A stretch of 14,619 bases of DNA. Origin: Bacilli bacterium. Its GTDB lineage: Bacteria > Bacillota_I > Bacilli_A > RF39 > UBA660. The stretch is taken from contig JAEDKN010000023.1 of NCBI GenBank assembly GCA_016295795.1, forward strand, positions 1 through 14,619. Reading direction: 5' to 3'. The notes below the pieces were generated by a model. The model worked only from the letters and a program-made list of their open reading frames with translations, had not been told where the DNA came from and searched no databases. Of this stretch, positions 1 through 6,782 are shown in pieces (position 1 is the first letter of the stretch; every line of letters starts with the position of its first letter). The position numbers were made by a program, and so were the translations under genes.

Positions 1-33
1 AATTCAACTTTACATAATTTTTCATTATTACAA

Positions 34-267
34 TTATAAACTAATATTTACTAATATAACATCTTCTCCTATTTTTGTTATATGCTTCCAGTTAATTTCA
101 GTATCAACACCTCTATTTGAAAACGAAAAAAAACTTTTATTACCTTCTATTATTAAAGAAATAATTGCTCCTGTTTCCTCATCTATTTTAACATCTATAA
201 TATTTCCAATATTTTTTCCATCACTTACACTTACTATATTCTTACTTTGTAAATCAGATAAACGCAA
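34..267 (-). CDS. ylmC: YlmC/YmxH-family PRC-barrel protein
   Basis: A 77-residue protein that reads as one PRC-barrel fold: an N-terminal MRLSDLQSK, then the pattern DGKNIGNIIDVKID (about residues 17-30) followed by alternating hydrophobic strands. This is the size and pattern of the YlmC/YmxH proteins of spore-forming Bacillota and their relatives. Their biochemical role is not established; they are usually annotated as sporulation-associated. The start is TTG: a GGGTGAT ribosome binding site lies five bases upstream, and the nearby ATG is out of frame. It follows the preceding membrane-protein gene by 20 bases and is probably the last gene of that operon within the window. The family label alone does not prove that the organism sporulates. 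Confidence 0.8.
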   Translation of the reverse strand: MRLSDLQSKNIVSVSDGKNIGNIIDVKIDEETGAIISLIIEGNKSFFSFSNRGVDTEINWKHITKIGEDVILVNISL

Positions 268-287
268 TATACATCACCCATTAAATT

Positions 288-1085
288 TTATGAAACAGTT
301 TGGCTATTATTAACACTTATTTTCTTCCTAAAAAATAAAAAATAAACCAAACTAGATATAAAGCTTATTAAGAACAAAATAATGCTTATCTTTACATTAT
401 AATCTTTTAATGTATAAACTATGCTTTTAAAAAACTCTGTTTCTGCATTAAAATTAACAGTCGTTTTTATTCCAAAATAAGATATTAAACATAAAATATA
501 AGTTGATATCAAATATGCAGAACTAATAACCATCATGCTCTTAGCATTATTAACTATCCAAGTAGAACTATTAAGAAGTAATAATATAAATATTAAAACC
601 GAAACAATAATTAAAACTATCTTTCTAATATCTTGTGAAAACACTTTTTCCATAATCCCAAATTGACTGTTATTCTGCGATTTTTTAATAGATGTAAGGG
701 CTTCATTAATACCATTTACTTGGTTAAATACTCTTGTTCTTATAATATTTTTTTCTTCATTAAGACTAATCTCTTCTATAATTAAATCTAACGAATTATC
801 TACTTTTTCTAAAACTTCACTGGAAGTTAAAATTTCGTCATCAAAAAATATGTAATTCTTGGCTCCATTAACAACTTCATTTATAATAAATCTAACATGA
901 CTACTATTAAATATAATTTTTTCTTTCTCATCTTTTATATCGGCAATTTCTTCAGCATTAAATTTCTTGTCTATATTGTTTTTCCTTAGATATTTAATAG
1001 ACATACTACAAAGTAAATATAAATATAAAAAAGATATTAATATGCATATAATAAAGGATAATATTTTTTTATTTAACTCTTTCAT
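288..1085 (-). CDS. Unrecognised four-segment membrane protein
   Basis: I do not recognise the family of this 265-residue protein. It has one hydrophobic segment near the N-terminus (about residues 8-30) and three near the C-terminus (about 155-172, 183-203 and 231-252). Between the first and second lies a charged, Glu/Lys/Asn-rich region of about 120 residues, probably one soluble domain on a single side of the membrane. There is no lipobox, catalytic motif or nucleotide-binding loop. The ATG start is two bases after the TAA stop of the upstream gene, so translation is probably coupled, and the ylmC-like gene follows by 20 bases. A role at the cell surface or in the envelope is inference from topology only. 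Confidence 0.6.
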   Translation of the reverse strand: MKELNKKILSFIICILISFLYLYLLCSMSIKYLRKNNIDKKFNAEEIADIKDEKEKIIFNSSHVRFIINEVVNGAKNYIFFDDEILTSSEVLEKVDNSLDLIIEEISLNEEKNIIRTRVFNQVNGINEALTSIKKSQNNSQFGIMEKVFSQDIRKIVLIIVSVLIFILLLLNSSTWIVNNAKSMMVISSAYLISTYILCLISYFGIKTTVNFNAETEFFKSIVYTLKDYNVKISIILFLISFISSLVYFLFFRKKISVNNSQTVS

Positions 1086-1087
1086 TG

Positions 1088-1567
1088 TTATTTACAAATC
1101 TCTTCTAATAAAGAAGTATCATATTTGATTTCTATTTTAGTAAAAATTAAACCTTTTTTTATATTTACGTCTTTTATCATATTGTTGTTTTTTTCATCAT
1201 AATAGATCAATGTCCCATCCTCACAAGTACAATAATCATGATTAGATAAATATTCTTCAAAATATTGTTTAAGTGATTCTGATTTTTTAAATGTTTTTAA
1301 CGTTAATTCATTATCTTTATCACTTATAAAATATGTAAACAGTGGTAAATTAATCTCAAATTTACCATTTTTATATTTAGTTCTAAAAAAGGTCTTGTTA
1401 ACAAGTAGGAAGAAACCTAATATAGTTATTAAAACCAATATTGAAATAAGAAACGCTCTTCTTTTCTTGTTTTCTAATTCTTCTTGCTTTGAATTTTTAG
1501 TAATAACCCTGGTATGTTTTGTTTTGTGCTTTTTGTTTTTCTTTTCTTCTTTTTTCAAAATTTCCAC
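1088..1567 (-). CDS. Small single-pass membrane protein, unknown function
   Basis: This 159-residue protein has a strongly basic N-terminus of about 37 residues rich in Lys, one transmembrane segment (about residues 38-56, AFLISILVLITILGFFLLV), and an approximately 100-residue C-terminal part. By the positive-inside rule that part should be outside the cell. It carries a CTC pair at residues 113-115 and a third Cys at 158, which could form a disulfide. No family recognised. The start is GTG: an AGAAGGGA ribosome binding site sits about five bases upstream. It is the first gene of a short operon with the four-segment membrane protein and the YlmC-like gene, behind a TATAAT-type promoter next to the terminator of the upstream gene. 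Confidence 0.6.
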   Translation of the reverse strand: MEILKKEEKKNKKHKTKHTRVITKNSKQEELENKKRRAFLISILVLITILGFFLLVNKTFFRTKYKNGKFEINLPLFTYFISDKDNELTLKTFKKSESLKQYFEEYLSNHDYCTCEDGTLIYYDEKNNNMIKDVNIKKGLIFTKIEIKYDTSLLEEICK

Positions 1568-1589
1568 TCAATCCCTTCTCTCTACTTAT

Positions 1590-1617
1590 ATTATAGAAAA
1601 ACTTTTCCATTGAACAA
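1590..1617 (-). promoter_or_regulatory. Putative promoter of the 159-aa gene operon
   Basis: Read on the minus strand, a perfect TATAAT (1590-1595) sits 22 bases ahead of the GTG start. TTGTTC (1612-1617) lies 16 bases further upstream as a weak -35. The -35 overlaps the loop of the preceding terminator hairpin, so terminator and promoter would share DNA. The -10 is convincing; the -35 matches only three consensus bases. Confidence 0.45.
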
Positions 1618-1627
1618 TGAAAAAGTT
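1596..1627 (-). terminator. Intrinsic terminator after the TasA-like gene
   Basis: On the minus strand, AACTTTT-T-CATTG and CAATG-G-AAAAGTT pair as a long stem with one internal U-G wobble and a tight loop, followed by a run of five U. It begins ten bases after the stop codon of the TasA-like gene, the expected place for a rho-independent terminator. Confidence 0.8.
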
Positions 1628-1636
1628 AATAGTATA

Positions 1637-2161
1637 TTATTCACTGGAAGATTGAACATTCTGCAGATAAGTCAGCGAAAGTGTATATTTAATTCCTAAA
1701 GAATCAACAAGTTCTTCCCCATTAGGATTATTAACAGCAATTCTTACAGTGAAACTATCAGTAGAGTTTGCCTCTAGTGCTTTATTCAATGTTGCATTAT
1801 GTGAAAATGTTATAAAATCACTCGGATTTTCAACATTGGTTTGTATATTAGATAATTTTGCAGGAATATTACCATTATTCTTAACAACAACAGTATATTC
1901 TACATAATCATCATTTCCATAAAGGTCCACAACAAAATTGGCCGATAGCTTATTGTCACTAAGAGTTACACTCCTAGAAACAGCCTCTCCACCAATACTA
2001 GTTGGAGTAATACTTTCTATGAAAATATCCCATTTCCCAGCCACAGTATTTGTTCCGGTGATATTTAGCGAAGTTGATAAAAGCGCATATCCAACTCCCA
2101 TGAATACTAATGCTAGACACAACGCAATAATTAATAAATTCTTTTTCTTTTTATTTTCCAT
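1637..2161 (-). CDS. TasA/camelysin-like exported protein
   Basis: This 174-residue protein starts with a Lys-rich n-region and a hydrophobic segment (about residues 8-27, ending VGYALLS). It continues into SLNITGTNTVAGKWDI and a strand-rich domain with VEYTVVVKNNGNIPAKL (about 87-103). That combination of a signal sequence running into a beta-sandwich with an N-G-x-I-x-A-K-L strand resembles exported proteins of the TasA/camelysin type made by many low-GC Gram-positives. In Bacillus, TasA forms matrix fibres after SipW cleavage; whether this protein polymerises cannot be read from sequence. No SipW-type peptidase and no LPXTG anchor is present. An AGGAG site lies eight bases before the ATG. 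It has its own promoter and terminator and is probably monocistronic. Confidence 0.6.
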   Translation of the reverse strand: MENKKKKNLLIIALCLALVFMGVGYALLSTSLNITGTNTVAGKWDIFIESITPTSIGGEAVSRSVTLSDNKLSANFVVDLYGNDDYVEYTVVVKNNGNIPAKLSNIQTNVENPSDFITFSHNATLNKALEANSTDSFTVRIAVNNPNGEELVDSLGIKYTLSLTYLQNVQSSSE

Positions 2162-2182
2162 CTCTTATGCTCCTATATTATT

Positions 2183-2213
2183 ATTATACAACTAAAGAGA
2201 TAGTGCTTGTCAA
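2183..2213 (-). promoter_or_regulatory. Consensus-like sigma-A promoter of the TasA-like gene
   Basis: On the minus strand there is a perfect TTGACA (2208-2213) and a perfect TATAAT (2183-2188), separated by 19 bases, slightly longer than the optimal 17. Transcription would start near 2176, directly ahead of the AGGAG ribosome binding site, giving a very short leader. It is the closest match to consensus in the window and suggests high or constitutive expression. Confidence 0.7.
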
Positions 2214-2218
2214 TCATT

Positions 2219-3169
2219 TTATATATATTCATAATCTAACAATTTAATTTTATTAGAAACAAAAGATGGATTTGTATCTATAGGCTTAGACAAGTCAGTT
2301 GTTAAATATTTTTTATTATCATCTACAAATATGGTCAAAGTCTTATTATTTCTGTTATTTAAAACAGCTGATAAAAAATTAGCACCACTTGATATTCCAA
2401 CACCTAATCCGAGTTCTCTCGATAACAACTTAGACATATTAATTGCATCCTCATCATTTATTAAAACTATATCATCTATAATATCACGAGATACTATAGA
2501 TGGTACAAAATCATCACCAATCCCCTCTATTTTATGACTTCCATTTTTAACATTTTGTGACAAAACAGGGAGAGTATCAGGCTCTAATGCAATAATTTTA
2601 ATATCTTTATATACTTCTTTAAGCCTTTTAGAAATTCCCATTAAAGTCCCACCAGTACCAATACCAGAGGTAAAAGTATCAAGTGGTATTTCTTTTTTTA
2701 ATATTTCTTCCGCAGTTGTTTTATAATGCGCTAAAACATTATCAGGATTATTAAATTGATCTGGTCTATAACCATTAATCTTATCGGCATAATCACAAGA
2801 ACGTTTTATCGCTTCTTTAAATCCCCCTTCTTCTTTTGAAACTAAAAACACTTTAGCTCCAAAAAGTTCCATAAGTTTTTTTCTTTCACTGCTTACCCAA
2901 TCAGGCATGAATATGTATACTGGATGTTTATAATATGCTCCAATTGCTGATAGTGAAATTCCAGTATTTCCGCTTGTTGCCTCAACTATGGGCATTCCTT
3001 CTTTTAATAACTTTTTTTCTTTTGCTCTTTGTATAATAAAATATGCCATTCTATCTTTTATACTACCAGTTAAATTATAACTTTCTACCTTTACATATAT
3101 GCTTCTTTTTTTATTCAAATATTCGTAATTTATTTTTATCATAGGAGTGTTTCCTATTAAATTCTCCAT
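2219..3169 (-). CDS. cysK: PLP-dependent cysteine synthase family protein
   Basis: Members of this fold-type II PLP family make cysteine from O-acetylserine and sulfide, or run related beta-replacement reactions in the cytoplasm. Visible motifs are IGNTPM (residues 5-10), the PLP lysine K38 in SIKDR, the substrate loop TSGNTG (65-70), the phosphate-binding loop GIGTGG (169-174), HKIEGIG (212-218) and SSGAN (260-264). Length (316) is normal. Two departures from typical CysK: the usual SGG-x-PGP stretch before HKI is SQNVKNGS here, and a tail of about 20 residues follows the core. A paralogue with another nucleophile or O-phosphoserine is therefore possible. The GAGGTGAT ribosome binding site directly follows the U-tract of the trmK terminator, and no serine acetyltransferase gene is nearby. 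Confidence 0.82.
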   Translation of the reverse strand: MENLIGNTPMIKINYEYLNKKRSIYVKVESYNLTGSIKDRMAYFIIQRAKEKKLLKEGMPIVEATSGNTGISLSAIGAYYKHPVYIFMPDWVSSERKKLMELFGAKVFLVSKEEGGFKEAIKRSCDYADKINGYRPDQFNNPDNVLAHYKTTAEEILKKEIPLDTFTSGIGTGGTLMGISKRLKEVYKDIKIIALEPDTLPVLSQNVKNGSHKIEGIGDDFVPSIVSRDIIDDIVLINDEDAINMSKLLSRELGLGVGISSGANFLSAVLNNRNNKTLTIFVDDNKKYLTTDLSKPIDTNPSFVSNKIKLLDYEYI

Positions 3170-3184
3170 ATATTAAATCACCTC

Positions 3185-3208
3185 AAAAAAAAGACTATTT
3201 CTAGTCTT
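3185..3208 (-). terminator. Intrinsic terminator after trmK
   Basis: On the minus strand AAGACTA and TAGTCTT form a seven-base-pair stem closed by a GAAA (GNRA) tetraloop, followed by eight U. It begins ten bases after the trmK stop. Its U-tract runs straight into the GAGGTGAT ribosome binding site of the cysteine-synthase-like gene, so it may also act as a leader hairpin for that gene. Confidence 0.85.
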
Positions 3209-3218
3209 AATCTTTGTA

Positions 3219-3902
3219 TTATATTCTCTTTTTATTCATTTTGTGTAGTGAATTAGTAAGAAGTCTAATTTTTATTCTTAAAGGAATACGCTGTCTTAGA
3301 TTTTTTTCGGGTATTCTATAATATTGGTTAAATAATGTTAGAAATAAATCCCTATAATATGATTTTAAATCTTTATTATATTTTATGACATTTGTTCCAT
3401 ATAAAAGTTGTCTCTTGCTGTATCTTTTCTTTCCTTTAACAAAACTTATTACTAAATAAAATTTATCCTTATCTTTTACTATTTCTTCTTTATCAACTTT
3501 AAAGCCTAACTTATTTACACTTTTTCTAACGTGATAAAAGTCACTATTAGGAGATAGAACAAGTTGTTTAATATTACCCAATCTATCTTTATATTTAGTC
3601 AAAATATCAACCATAGTAATTCCTCCCATTCCAGAAATTACTATAACATCGGTTTCGTCTTCTATGGTTGAAATTCCATCACCCAATTTTACTTTAATCT
3701 TATCATCCAAGCCATATTTCTTTATATTATTTCTTGCTTGTTTTAAAGGTCCTTCTTTTGCGTCTGAAGCTATACATTTAATATTAGTTCTATTCTTAGT
3801 TAAATATATACAAAGCAACGCATGATCACAACCCACATCTATTACATTCGAATCTTCTAAAACAAAATTAGCTACACTTTTTAATCTTTTATTTATTCTC
3901 AT
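3219..3902 (-). CDS. trmK: tRNA (adenine22-N1)-methyltransferase TrmK
   Basis: TrmK uses S-adenosylmethionine to methylate N1 of A22 in the D-arm of bacterial tRNAs. The Rossmann methyltransferase core shows DVGCDHA (residues 22-28), an acidic strand end at ASDAKEGPL (45-53), GDGI (74-77), ISGMGG (89-94) and LSPN (116-119), all typical of the TrmK/YqfN family. The last 70 residues are basic and probably helical, matching the C-terminal coiled-coil part of the family. I place the start at ATG 3902 (227 residues), one base after the rpoD stop; a TTG at 3911 inside rpoD would add three residues and has no better ribosome binding site. In Bacillus the gene also lies just downstream of sigA. Coupled translation with rpoD is likely. 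Confidence 0.92.
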   Translation of the reverse strand: MRINKRLKSVANFVLEDSNVIDVGCDHALLCIYLTKNRTNIKCIASDAKEGPLKQARNNIKKYGLDDKIKVKLGDGISTIEDETDVIVISGMGGITMVDILTKYKDRLGNIKQLVLSPNSDFYHVRKSVNKLGFKVDKEEIVKDKDKFYLVISFVKGKKRYSKRQLLYGTNVIKYNKDLKSYYRDLFLTLFNQYYRIPEKNLRQRIPLRIKIRLLTNSLHKMNKKRI

Positions 3903-3903
3903 A

Positions 3904-4998
3904 CTAGTCAATTAAGAAATCTTTTAATTTTCTAGAACGTGAAGGATGTCTAAGCTTACGTAAAGCCTTTGCCTCAATTTGACGAATTCTTTCTCTTGTA
4001 ACTCCAAATATTTGACCAACTTCTTCTAGAGTCCTACATTGTCCATCATCAAGGCCAAATCTAAGCCTAAGCACTTTCTCTTCTCGTTCAGTTAAAGTAA
4101 GTAATACATTAGCTAATTCTTCTTTTAAAAGCTCTACTGTTGCATATTCTTCAGGTGACATTGTTCTTTCATCTTTTATGAAATCTCCTAAATGCGAGTC
4201 GTCTTCTTCTCCTATTGGAGTTTCAAGTGACACAGGATCTTGACTTATTTTGTATACTTCTCTAACTTTGTCTACTGTAACCCCTAGTCTCTTGGCAATT
4301 TCTTCTTCTGTTGGTTCACGATTTAGTTCTTGTGTTAATTGTCTTTGAACACGTGCTAGTTTATTTATTGTTTCTACCATATGAACAGGAACACGGATTG
4401 TTCTTGCTTGATCAGCAATTGCACGAGTTATAGCTTGTCTAATCCACCATGTTGCATACGTCGAAAATTTGTATCCTTTTGTAGGGTCAAATTTTTCAAC
4501 GGCTTTCATAAGACCTATATTCCCTTCTTGAATTAAATCTAAGAAAAGCATTCCTCTACCAACATATCTTTTAGCAATAGATACTACTAAACGAAGGTTA
4601 GATTCCGCAAGCATCTTTTTTGCATGCTCGTCTCCTTGCTCTGCTAGTTTTGCATATTCAAATTCTTCATCACTAGTAAGTAAGTTTATACGACCTATCT
4701 CTTTTAAGTACATACGTACTGGATCGTTTATTTTGATATCTTTAGATAAAGTCAAATCTTCAACGATTAGATCTGCGGGATTTTCGTCATCATCATCTTC
4801 AGAATTATCCGTTGTTTCAGAGATTATCTCTATATTATTTTCTACTAAGGCGTTATATAAATCATCTAATGTATCAGAGTCTACTTCCAATCCCTTTAAC
4901 TCTTCGGCCATTTCTTCATATGTTACATATCCGTTGGTTTTTCCTTTTTTTATTAAAGATTGTTTTCTATCCTCAATTGTTTTGATTTCGTTAACCAT
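3904..4998 (-). CDS. rpoD: Primary sigma factor RpoD (SigA)
   Basis: This is the housekeeping sigma subunit that directs RNA polymerase to -35/-10 promoters. Of 364 residues, an acidic region 1.1-like N-terminus (about 1-90) precedes DPVRMYLKEIG (92-102, region 1.2). Region 2 carries NLRLVVSIAKRYVGRG (134-149), DLIQEGNIGLMKAVEKFD (154-171) and YATWWIRQAITRAI (181-194), the melting and -10-reading helices. Region 3 follows (about 200-265). Region 4 carries LTEREEKVLRLRFGL (302-316) and the -35-reading helix VTRERIRQIEAKALRKLRHP (333-352). Length equals that of Bacillus SigA rather than the longer proteobacterial RpoD. ATG at 4998 has GGGGAG seven bases upstream and overlaps the end of dnaG by eight bases, so the two are coupled. 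Confidence 0.98.
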   Translation of the reverse strand: MVNEIKTIEDRKQSLIKKGKTNGYVTYEEMAEELKGLEVDSDTLDDLYNALVENNIEIISETTDNSEDDDDENPADLIVEDLTLSKDIKINDPVRMYLKEIGRINLLTSDEEFEYAKLAEQGDEHAKKMLAESNLRLVVSIAKRYVGRGMLFLDLIQEGNIGLMKAVEKFDPTKGYKFSTYATWWIRQAITRAIADQARTIRVPVHMVETINKLARVQRQLTQELNREPTEEEIAKRLGVTVDKVREVYKISQDPVSLETPIGEEDDSHLGDFIKDERTMSPEEYATVELLKEELANVLLTLTEREEKVLRLRFGLDDGQCRTLEEVGQIFGVTRERIRQIEAKALRKLRHPSRSRKLKDFLID

Positions 4999-6718
4999 TA
5001 TTATTCTCCCCTATTTTTATTAGCCTTATTTTTTCTGCAATTTTAGATTTTTCTATTGGATCAACTTCTTTTTTTATTAAATCATTTAGGCGAATTATTT
5101 CCTGCCTCATATTATAATCTTCAATCACTTTTATATAATCTTCAATTGCTTTTACGCTACAGTCATAATCCTCTGTTTTTATTATTTCATTAAGTAACGC
5201 TAATAATTCTTCTTTATCAGATAAATAAGTATAAATGTCTGCGATATTCACATTACCATATTTTTCATAATAGAATAATATCTCATTTGCTAGATAACGA
5301 TGTTTAGCTGTCAAGAAACAAACTCTCTTCTTCTGACAAATTTCAACTGCATCAGGATTTATCATCATATTATAAAGTAGTGCATTAACAGCTTTTTCAT
5401 ATCTAGTTAAATGTTTATTTTCTGTTCTTTTTACTGGTTCGATAACCTTAGAATCACTTATATACTTATTCAACCTTTTTTCTAGGGTATTATACCCTAT
5501 ATTTACTTCAATTGCAAGTTTTTTTAGAATTATCTCTCTTCTTATCTCATCATCTATTGAACTAACTTCTTTGATTACCTTATCAACATAATTAGAAAGC
5601 TCTATATCACTTTGGAAATTAACTCCATTTTTCAGGTTGTCAATTTTGTAATCGCTAAAATTTATTGCAGACTCTACAAGAGAAAAAAATCTATCACTCC
5701 CATATTTTAATATATATGTATCTGGATCATCATTATTTCCTAGAGATATTACTTTAGGATTAATTCCTATATTTTGCAATTGTGTTCCAACACTAAGAGT
5801 AGCATGTTCTCCAGCATTATCACCATCAAAACATAATATTATATTTGGCGATAATTTCTTTATTAACATAAGCTGTTCGTTAGTTAAAGCAGTTCCCATT
5901 AATGCAACTACATTATCTATTCCAATCGTACTGGCTCTTATAACGTCCATAAAGCCTTCCATTACTATTACATAACCTTTTTTTCTCGCGGATTCCTTTG
6001 CGATATGATAATTATATAGACACTGACCTTTCTTAAAAATTGGAGTCTCTTTTGTGTTAACATACTTATTTAATTTTGAATCACCATAAATTCTTCCGCT
6101 AAAACCAACTATCCTACCACTAATATCACATAACGGAAACATTATACGATTTATATATACATCGTGATCATCAAGAGCTAGACCCATGTCTACTAATTCC
6201 TTATTTGAATATCCTTTTTTCGTTAAAAGTTCAATCAAAGAATTCTTTTTATCAAGAGAAAATCCAATAGAAAACTTCTTTATAATATCATCATCTATAT
6301 TGCGTTTTTTTAAATACTCTTTTGCAGTTTTACCAGCAGTCGTATTTATGTTATTTTGGTAAAATTTAGCAGTCAAATCATACATTTCATAATATTTTTC
6401 ATTTATATTTGGCTTAGATTGAATCTTTATATTATCTAATTTATATCCAACTTTTTCGGCTAAAAAATGTAATGCTTCTTTAAATGATATGTTTTCATAC
6501 TCACTTACAAACGTAAATATATTACCACTTGCTCCACAAGAGAAACATTTATAAATTTGTTTTTCACGAGAAACACTCATAGATGGATTTGTATCATTGT
6601 GGAAAGGGCAAACTCCGAAATAGTTCTTACCTTTTTGTACTAGAGGAATATATTCACTAATCAAATCAACGATATCTATTTTACTACGAATTTCATTAAT
6701 AATGCTTTGATTATTCAT
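4991..6718 (-). CDS. dnaG: DNA primase DnaG
   Basis: DnaG synthesises RNA primers at the replication fork together with the replicative helicase. The CHC2 zinc-binding domain has C37 and H40 (CPFH) with C58 and C61 (CFSCGASG). The RNA polymerase core includes RIMFPLCD (191-198) and GFSGR (205-209). The Toprim domain shows the catalytic glutamate E254 in MEGFMDV and the metal-binding FDGDNAG (297-303, D298 and D300). The C-terminal part (about 430-575) is helical and diverged, as is usual for the helicase-binding domain. Length (575) is normal. ATG 6718 follows GGGAGGGAT. It is the first gene of the dnaG-rpoD-trmK block, which links replication initiation and transcription genes as in many bacteria. 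Confidence 0.97.
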   Translation of the reverse strand: MNNQSIINEIRSKIDIVDLISEYIPLVQKGKNYFGVCPFHNDTNPSMSVSREKQIYKCFSCGASGNIFTFVSEYENISFKEALHFLAEKVGYKLDNIKIQSKPNINEKYYEMYDLTAKFYQNNINTTAGKTAKEYLKKRNIDDDIIKKFSIGFSLDKKNSLIELLTKKGYSNKELVDMGLALDDHDVYINRIMFPLCDISGRIVGFSGRIYGDSKLNKYVNTKETPIFKKGQCLYNYHIAKESARKKGYVIVMEGFMDVIRASTIGIDNVVALMGTALTNEQLMLIKKLSPNIILCFDGDNAGEHATLSVGTQLQNIGINPKVISLGNNDDPDTYILKYGSDRFFSLVESAINFSDYKIDNLKNGVNFQSDIELSNYVDKVIKEVSSIDDEIRREIILKKLAIEVNIGYNTLEKRLNKYISDSKVIEPVKRTENKHLTRYEKAVNALLYNMMINPDAVEICQKKRVCFLTAKHRYLANEILFYYEKYGNVNIADIYTYLSDKEELLALLNEIIKTEDYDCSVKAIEDYIKVIEDYNMRQEIIRLNDLIKKEVDPIEKSKIAEKIRLIKIGENNNG

Positions 6719-6740
6719 AATATCCCTCCCAACATCAATT

Positions 6741-6746
6741 ATTATA
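6741..6746 (-). promoter_or_regulatory. Putative -10 element of the dnaG-rpoD-trmK operon
   Basis: A perfect TATAAT on the minus strand lies 22 bases ahead of the dnaG start, with the ribosome binding site in between. No convincing -35 is present at 16-18 bases upstream, where the uvsE terminator lies. The same AGTTGTATAATAAT context occurs at the promoter of the TasA-like gene (2180-2193). Moderate support for a promoter that depends mainly on its -10 region. Confidence 0.4.
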
Positions 6747-6758
6747 CAACTTTCAAAT

Positions 6759-6782
6759 AAAAAAAGATAGTAAAACTATCTT
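6759..6782 (-). terminator. Intrinsic terminator overlapping the uvsE stop
   Basis: On the minus strand AAGATAGT and ACTATCTT pair around a three-base loop and are followed by seven U. The left arm of the stem includes the last codon and the TAG stop of uvsE, so terminator and coding sequence share DNA. It separates uvsE from dnaG. Confidence 0.85.

Noticed and set aside
1395..1699. Plus-strand reading frames opposite the 159-residue and TasA-like genes
   Set aside because: They are Phe/Leu-rich antisense translations of Lys-rich coding sequence, overlap well-supported genes and the terminator at 1596-1627, and lack a ribosome binding site.
3903..3911. TTG start for trmK inside rpoD
   Set aside because: It would add only three residues, and the normal family N-terminus (MRINKRL) begins at ATG 3902, just after the rpoD stop.
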